A stretch of 15,177 nucleotides of DNA from Lachnospiraceae bacterium UBA3785. GTDB lineage: Bacteria > Bacillota > Clostridia > Lachnospirales > Lachnospiraceae. Made by a program: the position numbers and the translations under genes. The DNA lies in the NCBI GenBank assembly GCA_002369495.1, contig DFFD01000102.1, forward strand, positions 1-15,177, given 5' to 3'. The notes beneath the pieces were generated by a model, which was given only the letters and a program-made list of their open reading frames with translations, was not told the DNA's origin and made no database searches. Below, piece after piece: positions 1-6,717 of the stretch. Within the stretch, counting starts at the first letter, position 1, and each line of letters opens with the position of its first letter.

Positions 1-465
1 GAGCAGCACATCACCATCACCGCAGGCTCCAACATGTCTGACGATGAGATCGAGAGAGCAGTAAAAGAGGCTGCTCAGTTCGAGGCAGAGGACAAGAAGC
101 GCAAAGAGGCTGTTGATACCAGAAACGATGCTGACGCTGCTGTATTCCAGGTCGAGAAGGCTCTGAATGAGGTTGGCGACAAGGTATCTGCATCCGATAA
201 GGCAGGCGTTGAGGCAGATCTGACTGCTCTCAAGGACCTCCTGGCACAGATCCCGGCAGAGGGAATGACCGATGCGCAGGTCGCTGACATCAAGGCTGCC
301 AGAGAGAAACTGATGAACGATTCTCAGGCCCTCTTTACCAAGATGTATGAGAGCATGCAGGGACAGGCCGGAGGTGCTGGTCCGCAGGGTGCAGGTCCTC
401 AGAGTGCAGGTCCTCAGGGCGGCGCAGACGATGACGTCGTAGACGCAGATTACAAAGAGGTATGA
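1..465 (+). CDS. dnaK: Molecular chaperone DnaK (Hsp70), C-terminal part only
   Basis: The reading frame is open from base 1, so the gene begins to the left and about 154 C-terminal residues are seen. It opens with EQHITITAGSNMSDDEIERA, the usual junction between the DnaK substrate-binding beta-sandwich and its helical lid. A charged helical lid follows, then a Gly/Ala/Pro/Gln-rich tail with three near-identical GAGPQ units and an acidic end (DDDVVDADYKEV), typical of bacterial DnaK. DnaK is the cytosolic ATP-dependent Hsp70 that binds unfolded segments together with DnaJ and GrpE. dnaJ follows 91 nt downstream, the normal order of the hrcA-grpE-dnaK-dnaJ operon. The ATPase domain lies outside the window. 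The internal Met at 34 is not the start. Confidence 0.96.
   Translation, partial: EQHITITAGSNMSDDEIERAVKEAAQFEAEDKKRKEAVDTRNDADAAVFQVEKALNEVGDKVSASDKAGVEADLTALKDLLAQIPAEGMTDAQVADIKAAREKLMNDSQALFTKMYESMQGQAGGAGPQGAGPQSAGPQGGADDDVVDADYKEV
376..420 (+). repeat. Three 15-bp in-frame tandem repeats in the dnaK tail
   Basis: Units at 376-390, 391-405 and 406-420 encode (A)GPQ(G/S) three times in the disordered C-terminal tail of DnaK. The units differ at a few bases, mainly in the Ala and Pro codons and the last codon, so the array is not a perfect recent duplication. Such Gly/Pro/Gln-rich linkers vary in length among DnaK proteins. Confidence 0.8.
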
Positions 466-489
466 TCGTAATACGTAAATGAGCACAGG

Positions 490-531
490 GAGGCTGCCGC
501 CGGCGTGATCCGTCAGGCTGACAGCCTCTTT
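490..531 (+). other. Intercistronic hairpin between dnaK and dnaJ
   Basis: GAGGCTG (490-496) and CAGCCTC (522-528) are perfect complements around a 25-nt loop and are followed by only three T (529-531). It could be a weak terminator that lowers dnaJ relative to dnaK, or an mRNA processing or stabilising hairpin. The short T run and wide loop argue against an efficient terminator. Confidence 0.4.
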
Positions 532-556
532 AGGCATGAAGGAGAAGCAGATTCAG

Positions 557-1696
557 ATGGCTGAAAAAAGAGATTACTACGAGGTCCTTGGCGTAGACAA
601 GAATGCGGACGACGAGACGCTGAAACGGGCTTACCGCAAGCTTGCAAAAAAATATCACCCGGATATGAATCCCGGCGATAAGAACGCCGAAGAAAAGTTC
701 AAGGAGGCGACAGAGGCCTACGGCATTCTGAGTGATCCGGACAAGAGACGGCAGTATGATCAGTTCGGATTTGCCGCCTTTGACCAGACCGGCGGCGGCG
801 GAGGCTTTGGCGGATTCGACTTCAACAATATGAATATGAACGATATCTTCGGTGATATCTTTGGCGATATCTTTGGCGGCGGCTCCAGATACGGCGGAAA
901 CAGCAGCGGACCCCAGCGGGGAGCCAGCCTGCGTGCGCTGATCCACATCACCTTTGAGGAAGCGGTCTTTGGCTGCACAAAGGAGATCGAGCTTACACTG
1001 AAGGACGTCTGCACGAGCTGCGGAGGCTCCGGCGCCAAGGCAGGAACCTCACCGGAGACCTGCCCGAACTGTCACGGCAGCGGCCAGATCCGCCATACAC
1101 AGCAGTCGATCTTTGGCATGGTCCAGAATATCGAGACCTGTCCGAACTGCCAGGGCACCGGAAAGATCATCAAGGAAAAATGTCCCTCCTGCCATGGCAG
1201 CGGCTATACCTCCAGCAAAAAGCGGATCCAGGTTACGGTGCCTGCAGGTATCGACGACGGACAGAGCATCCGTATCCGGGATAAGGGTGAGCCGGGCAGA
1301 AACGGCGGACCGAGGGGAGATCTTCTGGTACAGGTGCAGGTGGAGCAGCATCCGATCTTCCAGAGAGATGGTGTGAATATTTTCTCCACAGCTCCGATCA
1401 CTTTTGCCCAGGCGGCGCTTGGCGGAGATATCCGCATCAGCACAGTGGACGGCGATGTCGTGTATACGGTCAAGCCCGGCACGCAGACCAACACCAGGAT
1501 CCGGCTGAAGGGCAAGGGCGTTCCCTCCCTGCACAACCGGAATGTGCGCGGTGACCAGTATGTCACCCTGGTCATACAGACGCCGACCAACCTGAGCAAG
1601 GAGGCAAAGGAAGCCCTGAAGCAGTTCGACGAGGCCTGCGGCGGGCACACCGATACGAACGGCGGCGGAAAGAAGAAAAAGAAGTTCTGGGAATAA
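557..1696 (+). CDS. dnaJ: Chaperone protein DnaJ (Hsp40)
   Basis: This is the co-chaperone that stimulates the DnaK ATPase and delivers unfolded clients. The start is placed at 557 ([13 protein letters not shown], 379 aa) because AAGGAG (539-544) lies upstream of it; an in-frame ATG at 536 adds seven residues but has no ribosome binding site. Visible in order: the J-domain (about residues 1-70) with HPD at 34-36; a Gly/Phe-rich linker with GGGGGFGGF and repeated DIFGDIFG; a zinc region of four CxxCxGxG motifs (about 152-218: [32 protein letters not shown]); and a C-terminal substrate-binding and dimerisation part. Length and domains match type I DnaJ. The Lys-rich end ([11 protein letters not shown]) is a small local feature. 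It is very probably co-transcribed with dnaK. Confidence 0.97.
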   Translation: MAEKRDYYEVLGVDKNADDETLKRAYRKLAKKYHPDMNPGDKNAEEKFKEATEAYGILSDPDKRRQYDQFGFAAFDQTGGGGGFGGFDFNNMNMNDIFGDIFGDIFGGGSRYGGNSSGPQRGASLRALIHITFEEAVFGCTKEIELTLKDVCTSCGGSGAKAGTSPETCPNCHGSGQIRHTQQSIFGMVQNIETCPNCQGTGKIIKEKCPSCHGSGYTSSKKRIQVTVPAGIDDGQSIRIRDKGEPGRNGGPRGDLLVQVQVEQHPIFQRDGVNIFSTAPITFAQAALGGDIRISTVDGDVVYTVKPGTQTNTRIRLKGKGVPSLHNRNVRGDQYVTLVIQTPTNLSKEAKEALKQFDEACGGHTDTNGGGKKKKKFWE

Positions 1697-1697
1697 T

Positions 1698-1795
1698 AGA
1701 AAAGCAGGCACACGGAAGCAGCAGGTGTGAACGCAGGATGGCAATGGCAGGAGAGCGGTCATACAGTTTCCCGGAGTGCTTGCTTTTCTTTGTGT
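1698..1795 (+). terminator. Long-loop inverted repeat after dnaJ, probable operon end
   Basis: AGAAAAGCAGGCAC (1698-1711) pairs with GTGCTTGCTTTTCT (1776-1789): 14 consecutive pairs, one of them G-T. The loop is 64 nt and can extend the stem through GGAA (1714-1717) with TTCC (1768-1771). The 3' arm is T-rich and is followed by TTGTGT. It starts two bases after the dnaJ stop, which fits the end of the heat-shock operon. The long loop is unusual for a simple intrinsic terminator. Confidence 0.5.
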
Positions 1796-1808
1796 AATCG
1801 AGTATGAT
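1780..1808 (+). promoter_or_regulatory. Candidate promoter for prmA-rsmE
   Basis: TTGCTT (1780-1785), a 17-nt spacer and TATGAT (1803-1808) resemble a housekeeping sigma promoter with a weak -35 box. The -35 lies inside the 3' arm of the inverted repeat that follows dnaJ, so one stretch may serve both as the end of one operon and the start of the next. Transcription would begin near 1815, giving about 65 nt of leader before prmA. Confidence 0.45.
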
Positions 1809-1880
1809 GCATGAAGATGTTCCGGCTTAAAATGCGATGCGTATGCCGGAAAAAGCAGAAGACCTGGAGGACAGATAGCG

Positions 1881-2843
1881 ATGAAATGGATCAGATACCG
1901 GCTCAAGACGACCGAGGAGGCAGAAGATATCGTGATCTCCGCATTGGCGGACTGCGGCATTGAGGGTGTAGAGATCGAGGACAAGGTCCCCCTTACCGAG
2001 GAGGAGAAGGCGCAGATGTTCGTGGATATCCTGCCGGATATCCCGGATGACGACGGGATCGCCTATCTGAGCTTTTATCTGGAGGAGGACAACAGCCAGG
2101 AGGAGACACTGGAGCGTGTAAAGCAGTCGCTGGAAGAGCTTCGGGTCTTTATGGATATCGGCGAGGGCACGATCGAAGTGTCCGAGACCGAGGACAAGGA
2201 CTGGATCAACAACTGGAAGCAGTATTTCAAGCAGTTTTATGTCGATGACATCCTGATCATCCCGTCCTGGGAGACGGTCAGGGAGGAGGATCGGGACAAG
2301 ATGATCCTCCACATCGATCCCGGCACAGCCTTTGGCACGGGCATGCATGAGACAACACAGCTTTGCATCCGCCAGCTGAAGAAATATGTGAAGCCGGGCA
2401 TGGAGATCCTGGATGTCGGCACCGGCAGCGGTATTCTGGCCATCGTGGCCGTCAAGCTGGGGGCAGCCCATGTGCTTGGCACGGATCTGGACCCCTGTGC
2501 CGTTCCTGCCGTGATCGACAACAAGGCGGCAAATGACGTGCCGGAGGATGCGTTCGATCTGGTGATCGGCAATATCATTGACGACCGGAAGATCATGGAT
2601 GTCGCCGGCTACGAGAAGTACGACATCGTTACTGCCAACATCCTGGCAGATGTGCTGGCGCCGCTGACGCCGGTGATCGTCAACCAGATGAAGCCGGGTG
2701 CACTTTACATCACCTCCGGTATCCTGGAGGGGCAGGAATACAAGGTTCTGGATGCCTGCAGGGAGGCAGGCCTTGCGGTCGTGGAGATCACAAAGCAGGG
2801 AGAATGGCTTTCCGTGACGGCACAGAAGTCTGCAGAGGCGTAA
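1881..2843 (+). CDS. prmA: Ribosomal protein L11 methyltransferase PrmA
   Basis: PrmA trimethylates ribosomal protein L11 using S-adenosylmethionine in the cytosol. The 320-residue length is normal. The N-terminal part (MKWIRYRLKTTEEAEDIVIS, then the ETEDKDWINNWKQYF segment) is the L11-recognition domain. The Rossmann methyltransferase domain has the PrmA signature DPGTAFGTGMHETTQL, the SAM-binding motif ILDVGTGSGILAI (from about residue 176), VLGTDLDPCAV and the catalytic-site motif ANILADVL. GGAGG (1866-1870) lies 10 nt before the ATG. It is followed five bases later by rsmE, the usual clostridial pairing just after dnaJ. Nothing is missing or disrupted. Confidence 0.96.
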   Translation: MKWIRYRLKTTEEAEDIVISALADCGIEGVEIEDKVPLTEEEKAQMFVDILPDIPDDDGIAYLSFYLEEDNSQEETLERVKQSLEELRVFMDIGEGTIEVSETEDKDWINNWKQYFKQFYVDDILIIPSWETVREEDRDKMILHIDPGTAFGTGMHETTQLCIRQLKKYVKPGMEILDVGTGSGILAIVAVKLGAAHVLGTDLDPCAVPAVIDNKAANDVPEDAFDLVIGNIIDDRKIMDVAGYEKYDIVTANILADVLAPLTPVIVNQMKPGALYITSGILEGQEYKVLDACREAGLAVVEITKQGEWLSVTAQKSAEA

Positions 2844-2848
2844 GCGAT

Positions 2849-3589
2849 ATGTACCGTTTTTTTATTGATAAAAGTCAGCTGGCGGACGGAAAAGCCGTGA
2901 TCACCGGAGAGGATGTCCGGCACATCCGCCAGGTCCTTCGGATGCGCAAAGGGGAAAAGATCCTCATTTCCTGCGGAGACGAATGGGAATATACCTGCAG
3001 CATCGATTCCATCGAGAGCGAGAGGGTCACTGCCCTGGTGGAGGATGCGGCAAAGCCGGGAAAGGAGCTTCCTTCCCGCATCTGGCTGCTCCAGTGTCTG
3101 CCCAAGGGAGACAAGATGGAGACGGTGATCCAGAAGGCTGTCGAGCTGGGCGCTGCCGGTATCGTACCGGTATCCTCAAAGCGCTGTGTGGTGAAGCTGG
3201 ACGAGCGCCGGGGGATCCAGAAGGTGAACCGATGGAATTCCATCGCTGAGAGTGCGGCAAAACAATCCAAGCGTCTGGTCATCCCGGAGGTTACCCGCAT
3301 CATGACGATGAAAGAGGCCCTGGAATTTGGTGCAGGCCTGGACGTCCGTCTGATCCCGTATGAAGTAGAAAAGGGTATCAGCGCCACCAGGGAACTGTTG
3401 TCCGGCATCACGCCGGGACAGAGCATTGCGGTCCTCATCGGGCCGGAGGGCGGTTTTGAACCGGCAGAGGTCGAGCAGGCCAGAGAGGCAGGCTTTTCGC
3501 CGATCACCCTCGGAAAGCGGATCCTTCGCACGGAGACGGCAGGCATGACCGTGCTTTCCGTTCTGATGTATCTGCTGGAGCAGGACTGA
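2849..3589 (+). CDS. rsmE: 16S rRNA (uracil-1498-N3)-methyltransferase RsmE
   Basis: RsmE is a SPOUT-class methyltransferase that makes m3U1498 in 16S rRNA of the 30S subunit. The start at 2849 (MYRFFIDKSQL, 246 aa) gives the family length and has AGAGG (2834-2838) 10 nt upstream, inside the prmA end; longer readings would overlap prmA and add residues foreign to the family. An N-terminal PUA-like domain (GEDVRHIRQVLRMRKGE) is followed by the SPOUT domain. The cofactor-binding knot shows LIGPEGGFEPAEVEQAREAG (about residues 196-215) and LGKRILRTETAGMTVLSVLM, both diagnostic. Translation is likely coupled to prmA. Confidence 0.96.
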   Translation: MYRFFIDKSQLADGKAVITGEDVRHIRQVLRMRKGEKILISCGDEWEYTCSIDSIESERVTALVEDAAKPGKELPSRIWLLQCLPKGDKMETVIQKAVELGAAGIVPVSSKRCVVKLDERRGIQKVNRWNSIAESAAKQSKRLVIPEVTRIMTMKEALEFGAGLDVRLIPYEVEKGISATRELLSGITPGQSIAVLIGPEGGFEPAEVEQAREAGFSPITLGKRILRTETAGMTVLSVLMYLLEQD

Positions 3590-3741
3590 GCCGGCGCGCA
3601 GAGATGTTCCTGAGAAGAGGGGCTTTTGATTTTTTTTCGATAGTGCCCGGAAACCGTCCGGGTATTCTCTGCAGAAAGACGGCAGGCGGCTGCCGGCTGC
3701 TGCATCTGCGGTGAAAAAGGAACTTAGATAAGGAAGAGGAT
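3590..3741. other. Intergenic stretch between rsmE and the cysteine desulfurase gene
   Basis: This 152-nt gap holds a run of eight T (3630-3637) without a convincing GC-rich stem directly before it. A hairpin pairs CCCGG (3646-3650) with CCGGG (3658-3662), and a second is CGGCAG (3680-3685) with CTGCCG (3690-3695) around GCGG. Neither hairpin is followed by a T run. No promoter with good spacing is visible. The next gene's ribosome binding site (AGGA at 3731-3734) ends the stretch. Confidence 0.4.
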
Positions 3742-4899
3742 ATGGAAGCATACCTTGATAATGCGGCGACGACCAGATGCTACGAGGAGGTCGCCGATAT
3801 CGTCAGAAAGACCATGCTGGAGGATTATGGAAATCCTTCCGCCATGCACAGGCGGGGCGTTGAGGCAGAACAGTACCTAAAGGATTCTGCGGCCGCCATC
3901 GCCCGGATCCTTAAGGTAAAGGAGAAGGAGATCTTCTTTACCTCCGGAGGCACAGAGTCGAACAACTGGGCGATCTTTGGGACAGCAGCGGCAAACCGCC
4001 GCAGAGGAAAACGGATCATCACCTCCGCAGTTGAACATGCAGCCGTGGCAAGACCGATGGCCGTGCTGGAGGAGATGGGCTTTGAGATCATCCGCCTGAA
4101 GACCACAAAGGAAGGTGTTGTCGATCCCGAGGAGCTGAAGGCTGCACTCACAAAGGATACCGTTCTGGTCTCGGTGATGATGGTCAACAATGAGATCGGA
4201 TCCATCGAGCCGGTGGCAGAGATCGGCAGCTATATCCGGGAGCACTATCCGGAGACCATGTTTCATGTGGATGCGATCCAGGCTTTTGGAAAGCTGAGGA
4301 TCTATCCAAAACGGATGAAGATCGATCTGCTTTCCGTCAGCGGGCACAAGATCCACGGGCCCAAGGGTGTGGGCTTTTTGTATATCGATGAGCGCGCAAA
4401 GCTGTCGCCCATCATCTACGGCGGCGGACAGCAGAACGGCATGCGCTCCGGCACTGACAATGTACCGGGAATTGCCGGACTTGGCGTTGCTGCGGCGCGG
4501 ATGTGTGCGTCGATGGAGGAGAATGCGGAGCATATGTACCAGCTGAAGGAGCGGCTGGCAGAAGGTCTGCTGGGCCTTGGTGATGTCACCATTCACGGAC
4601 CTTCGGATCTGCGAAAGGGAGCTCCCCATGTGCTCAACGCTTCGATCATCGGCATCCGGGCCGAGGTGCTTCTCCACACGCTGGAGGACAGAAATATCTA
4701 TGTATCCTCCGGCAGTGCATGCTCCAGTCATCACAGGAACGGCAGTGCAACCATGCTAGCGATCGGGGCGAGTCTGCCGGAGCGGGAGTCCTCGGTGCGG
4801 TTTTCCTTTTCGGAGCTGACAAAAGAAGAGGAGATCGACTATGCGCTGGAGAATCTGCGGGAGGTGGTCCCCATGCTCCGGCGATACACCCGGCATTAA
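3742..4899 (+). CDS. Cysteine desulfurase, NifS/IscS family
   Basis: A PLP-dependent enzyme that takes sulfur from cysteine as an enzyme-bound persulfide. The 385-residue protein begins with YLDNAATTRCYEEV and carries the cofactor lysine in SVSGHKIHGPKG (Lys203) and the catalytic cysteine loop SSGSACSSHH (Cys327). The long Cys loop is that of group I enzymes (IscS/NifS). thiI follows after 39 nt. In Bacillus subtilis a dedicated desulfurase (NifZ) sits next to ThiI and feeds it sulfur for 4-thiouridine, so the same job is inferred here rather than general Fe-S assembly. No iscU-like scaffold gene is in the window. AGGA (3731-3734) lies 7 nt before the ATG. The exact symbol (nifZ, iscS or nifS) cannot be fixed from sequence alone. 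Confidence 0.93.
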   Translation: MEAYLDNAATTRCYEEVADIVRKTMLEDYGNPSAMHRRGVEAEQYLKDSAAAIARILKVKEKEIFFTSGGTESNNWAIFGTAAANRRRGKRIITSAVEHAAVARPMAVLEEMGFEIIRLKTTKEGVVDPEELKAALTKDTVLVSVMMVNNEIGSIEPVAEIGSYIREHYPETMFHVDAIQAFGKLRIYPKRMKIDLLSVSGHKIHGPKGVGFLYIDERAKLSPIIYGGGQQNGMRSGTDNVPGIAGLGVAAARMCASMEENAEHMYQLKERLAEGLLGLGDVTIHGPSDLRKGAPHVLNASIIGIRAEVLLHTLEDRNIYVSSGSACSSHHRNGSATMLAIGASLPERESSVRFSFSELTKEEEIDYALENLREVVPMLRRYTRH

Positions 4900-4938
4900 A
4901 ATGTCCAGAGAAAGAAAAACAGAAAGGCAGGACAATCG

Positions 4939-6126
4939 ATGTATCAGGCATTTCTGATCAAATATGCAGAGATCGGAATCAAAGGAAAAAACAGAAACAT
5001 GTTTGAAAACGCTCTGGTCCGCCAGATCGAGAGGAGCCTTCGGGACTGCGAGGGAACCTTTGCGGTGACCAAGGAGTTTGGCCGCATCTATGTGGAGGCG
5101 GAGAGCGAATATGATTATGAGGAGACCATCGAGGCTCTGCAGCGGGTCTTCGGCATTGCCGGGATCTGTCCGGTCAGGATCCACGAGGATATGGATCCGG
5201 ACAGCCTGAGGCAGGCGACGGCGGATTTTGTCCGGGAGGTCTATCCGGAAGGAAAAGAGCGTACCTTCAAGATCTTTGCCCGGCGCTCCAACAAGGCCTA
5301 TCCCAAGGACTCCATGGAGCTGAACTATGATCTCGGCGAGGCCGTGCTGCAGAACTGCCCCTGGATGAAGGTGGATGTTCACAATCCGGACGTTGTGATC
5401 ACGGTCGAGGTGCGTCAGAGGATCTACATCTATTCAGAGACCATTCCGGGACCCGGCGGCATGCCGGTTGGCTCCAACGGAAGCGCCATGCTGCTGCTTT
5501 CCGGCGGGATCGATTCCCCGGTGGCAGGCTACATGGTCGCAAAGCGCGGCGTGCAGATCGACGCCGTCTACTTCCATGCGCCGCCCTACACCAGCGAGCG
5601 TGCAAAGCAGAAGGTCATCGACCTGGCAAAGCTGGTATCCCGCTACGCGGGACAGATCCGCCTGCACATCGTCAATTTCACCGATATCCAGCTGGCGATC
5701 TACGAGAAATGCCCGCATGAGGAGCTGACGATCATCATGCGCCGCTACATGATGCGGATCGCAGAAGATCTCGCCCGTCAGGATGGCTCTCTTGCCCTGA
5801 TCACAGGCGAGAGCATCGGCCAGGTGGCAAGCCAGACGGTACAGAGCCTGCTCTGCACCAACGCGGTGTGCACCCTTCCGGTCTTCCGGCCGCTCATCGG
5901 CTTTGACAAGCAGGAGATCGTTGATGTATCGACGAAGATCGGTACCTATGAGACATCCATCCTTCCTTATGAGGACTGCTGCACGATCTTTGTGGCAAAG
6001 CATCCGGTAACGCACCCGATCCTCTCTGTTGTGGAGCGCTGCGAGAAAAAGCTGGACGGCGTGATCGAAGACCTGTACCGCACGGCACTGGATACGGTTG
6101 AGACCGTGATCGTAGGAGAGGTATAA
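4939..6126 (+). CDS. thiI: tRNA 4-thiouridine synthase ThiI
   Basis: ThiI adenylates U8 of tRNA and replaces its oxygen with sulfur, making s4U; in some bacteria it also serves thiazole synthesis. The 395-residue protein has an N-terminal ferredoxin-like domain (MYQAFLIKYAEIGIKGKNRN), a THUMP domain (around GKERTFKIFARRSNKAYPKD) and a PP-loop ATP pyrophosphatase domain with SGGIDSPVAG (from residue 188). LITGESIGQVASQT and the conserved EDCCTIF segment follow. The rhodanese domain that carries the sulfur-transfer cysteine of the longer Escherichia coli ThiI is absent, as usual in Gram-positive bacteria, where the partner desulfurase donates sulfur directly. AGGA (4929-4932) lies 6 nt before the start. 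Probably co-transcribed with the upstream desulfurase gene. Confidence 0.96.
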   Translation: MYQAFLIKYAEIGIKGKNRNMFENALVRQIERSLRDCEGTFAVTKEFGRIYVEAESEYDYEETIEALQRVFGIAGICPVRIHEDMDPDSLRQATADFVREVYPEGKERTFKIFARRSNKAYPKDSMELNYDLGEAVLQNCPWMKVDVHNPDVVITVEVRQRIYIYSETIPGPGGMPVGSNGSAMLLLSGGIDSPVAGYMVAKRGVQIDAVYFHAPPYTSERAKQKVIDLAKLVSRYAGQIRLHIVNFTDIQLAIYEKCPHEELTIIMRRYMMRIAEDLARQDGSLALITGESIGQVASQTVQSLLCTNAVCTLPVFRPLIGFDKQEIVDVSTKIGTYETSILPYEDCCTIFVAKHPVTHPILSVVERCEKKLDGVIEDLYRTALDTVETVIVGEV

Positions 6127-6127
6127 A
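6098..6127 (+). promoter_or_regulatory. Candidate promoter at the 3' end of thiI
   Basis: TTGAGA (6098-6103), an 18-nt spacer and TATAAA (6122-6127) give five of six consensus bases in each box. The -10 box spans the thiI stop codon. A transcript would start near 6134, at the left edge of the structured stretch 6127-6298. The A-rich surroundings make a chance match possible. Confidence 0.35.
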
Positions 6128-6157
6128 AAACCGGATGGGCGGAACGCGCCTCATCCG
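6125..6157 (-). terminator. Minus-strand intrinsic terminator, facing thiI
   Basis: Read on the minus strand, CGGATG, a bulged A, GGCG, a 5-nt loop, CGCC and CATCCG (6157 down to 6132) form a 10-bp stem, then G and six T (6130-6125). It would stop leftward transcripts before they enter thiI antisense. It competes with the longer-range pairing proposed for 6127-6298. It backs up the stronger terminator at 6306-6335. Confidence 0.5.
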
Positions 6158-6298
6158 ATGGGATAGGCAACTCTCGGTACAGCTGCCCGCAGTGGGAGCT
6201 GCTTATGCACCATGCGCGCCGGAGCAAGAACACTGAGGCGTTCCTGAATGGCCGCCGAATGGCTGCTCACGCAGGCCTGGCGGCCGATCCCCGGTTTT
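6127..6298 (+). ncRNA. Candidate structured RNA between thiI and the HPr-like gene
   Basis: I do not recognise the family. The stretch is bounded by AAAACCGG (6127-6134) and CCGGTTTT (6291-6298), which are complementary. Inside, nested pairings exist: GGAACGC+CTCA (6141-6153, two bases bulged) with TGAGGCGTTCC (6234-6244); TCCG (6154-6157) with CGGA (6220-6223); ATGG (6158-6161) with CCAT (6210-6213); ATAGGC (6163-6168) with GCTTAT (6201-6206); and a capping hairpin CAGCT/CCC with GGG/AGCTG (6180-6201). A side hairpin GGCCGCC/GGCGGCC (6250-6256, 6279-6285) sits near the 3' end. All are compatible except that the last hairpin shares base 6201. No protein signal is present. It could be a small RNA, a 3' UTR structure or a palindromic repeat; strand is inferred from the possible promoter. 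Confidence 0.35.
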
Positions 6299-6305
6299 AT
6301 CGCAC

Positions 6306-6335
6306 AAAAAAAGGAACCGCTTCAGCGGTTCCTTT
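6306..6335 (-). terminator. Intrinsic terminator of the HPr-like gene
   Basis: AAAGGAACCGC (6310-6320) and GCGGTTCCTTT (6325-6335) pair perfectly over 11 bp around a 4-nt loop. On the minus strand the stem runs directly into seven T (6312-6306, partly within the stem). It lies 22 nt past the stop codon of the minus-strand gene. On the plus strand the tail is only CCTTTG, so it is at best a weak stop for thiI. Confidence 0.88.
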
Positions 6336-6357
6336 GAAATACATATCCGTATGCGGA

Positions 6358-6591
6358 TCAGATCAGGTAGGGCTTAAGGATGTCCAGGATGGCCTGAAGA
6401 TCAGCGCCGTCGGTGTGGATATTCAGATCGATGGGCTTGGAAAGGTCCAGGCTGAAAATGCCCATGATGGACTTTGCGTCGATGACATAACGGCCGGAGA
6501 CCAGGTCAAAATCATAATCGAATTTTGAGATGGCGTTTACAAAATTCTTTACCTTATCGATAGAATTCAGTGAAATCTGTACTGTCTGCAT
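6358..6591 (-). CDS. HPr-like protein without the phosphocarrier histidine
   Basis: The protein is 77 residues, close to HPr of the phosphotransferase system. From the ATG at 6591 GGAGG lies six bases upstream. It aligns with HPr in its helix (FVNAISKF), in the regulatory-serine segment (YVIDAKSIMGIFSLDL, Ser41 equivalent to Ser46 of HPr) and in its C-terminal strand and helix (DLNIHTDGADLQAILDILKP). The GLHARPA loop that carries His15 is missing: SIDKVK stands in its place and there is no histidine there. It therefore cannot relay phosphate as HPr does. The retained serine site recalls Crh of Bacillus, which keeps Ser46 and lacks His15, but a role as a corepressor is only inference. It is monocistronic, with its own promoter and terminator, divergent from mtaB. 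The annotation as HPr-family is secure; the function is not. Confidence 0.85.
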   Translation of the reverse strand: MQTVQISLNSIDKVKNFVNAISKFDYDFDLVSGRYVIDAKSIMGIFSLDLSKPIDLNIHTDGADLQAILDILKPYLI

Positions 6592-6681
6592 AGTAAGCCT
6601 CCATATGGTTTGTATGTGTGATGAAGCGTGCGGACTGGATACAGAACGCACGTGATGAACAAAGATTCAAACGACACTGAC

Positions 6682-6710
6682 ATATTACTTGCTTAAATAG
6701 GAAAAGTCAA
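6682..6710 (-). promoter_or_regulatory. Promoter of the HPr-like gene
   Basis: On the minus strand TTGACT (6710-6705), a 17-nt spacer and TAATAT (6687-6682) form a near-consensus housekeeping promoter. Transcription would start near 6675, leaving a leader of about 84 nt. This leader holds a hairpin, CGTGCG (6627-6632) with CGCACG (6647-6652). The -35 box lies 7 bases before the mtaB start codon, so polymerase binding here may interfere with transcription of mtaB. Confidence 0.75.
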
Positions 6711-6717
6711 GAAGCAC

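Noticed and set aside
536..556. Upstream ATG of dnaJ at 536
   Set aside because: No ribosome binding site precedes it and the AAGGAG lies inside the extra segment; 557 gives the family N-terminus.
3630..3637. Run of eight T after rsmE as an intrinsic terminator
   Set aside because: Only a 4-bp distant pairing (AGCC with GGCT) can be found before it, too weak for a terminator stem.
6127..6357. Known riboswitch, T-box, SRP RNA, tmRNA or RNase P RNA after thiI
   Set aside because: None of the conserved core sequences of these classes that I could check by eye is present on either strand.
6205..6528. Plus-strand open frame of 107 codons over the HPr-like gene
   Set aside because: It runs through an intrinsic terminator and antisense to a well-supported gene with promoter, ribosome binding site and terminator.
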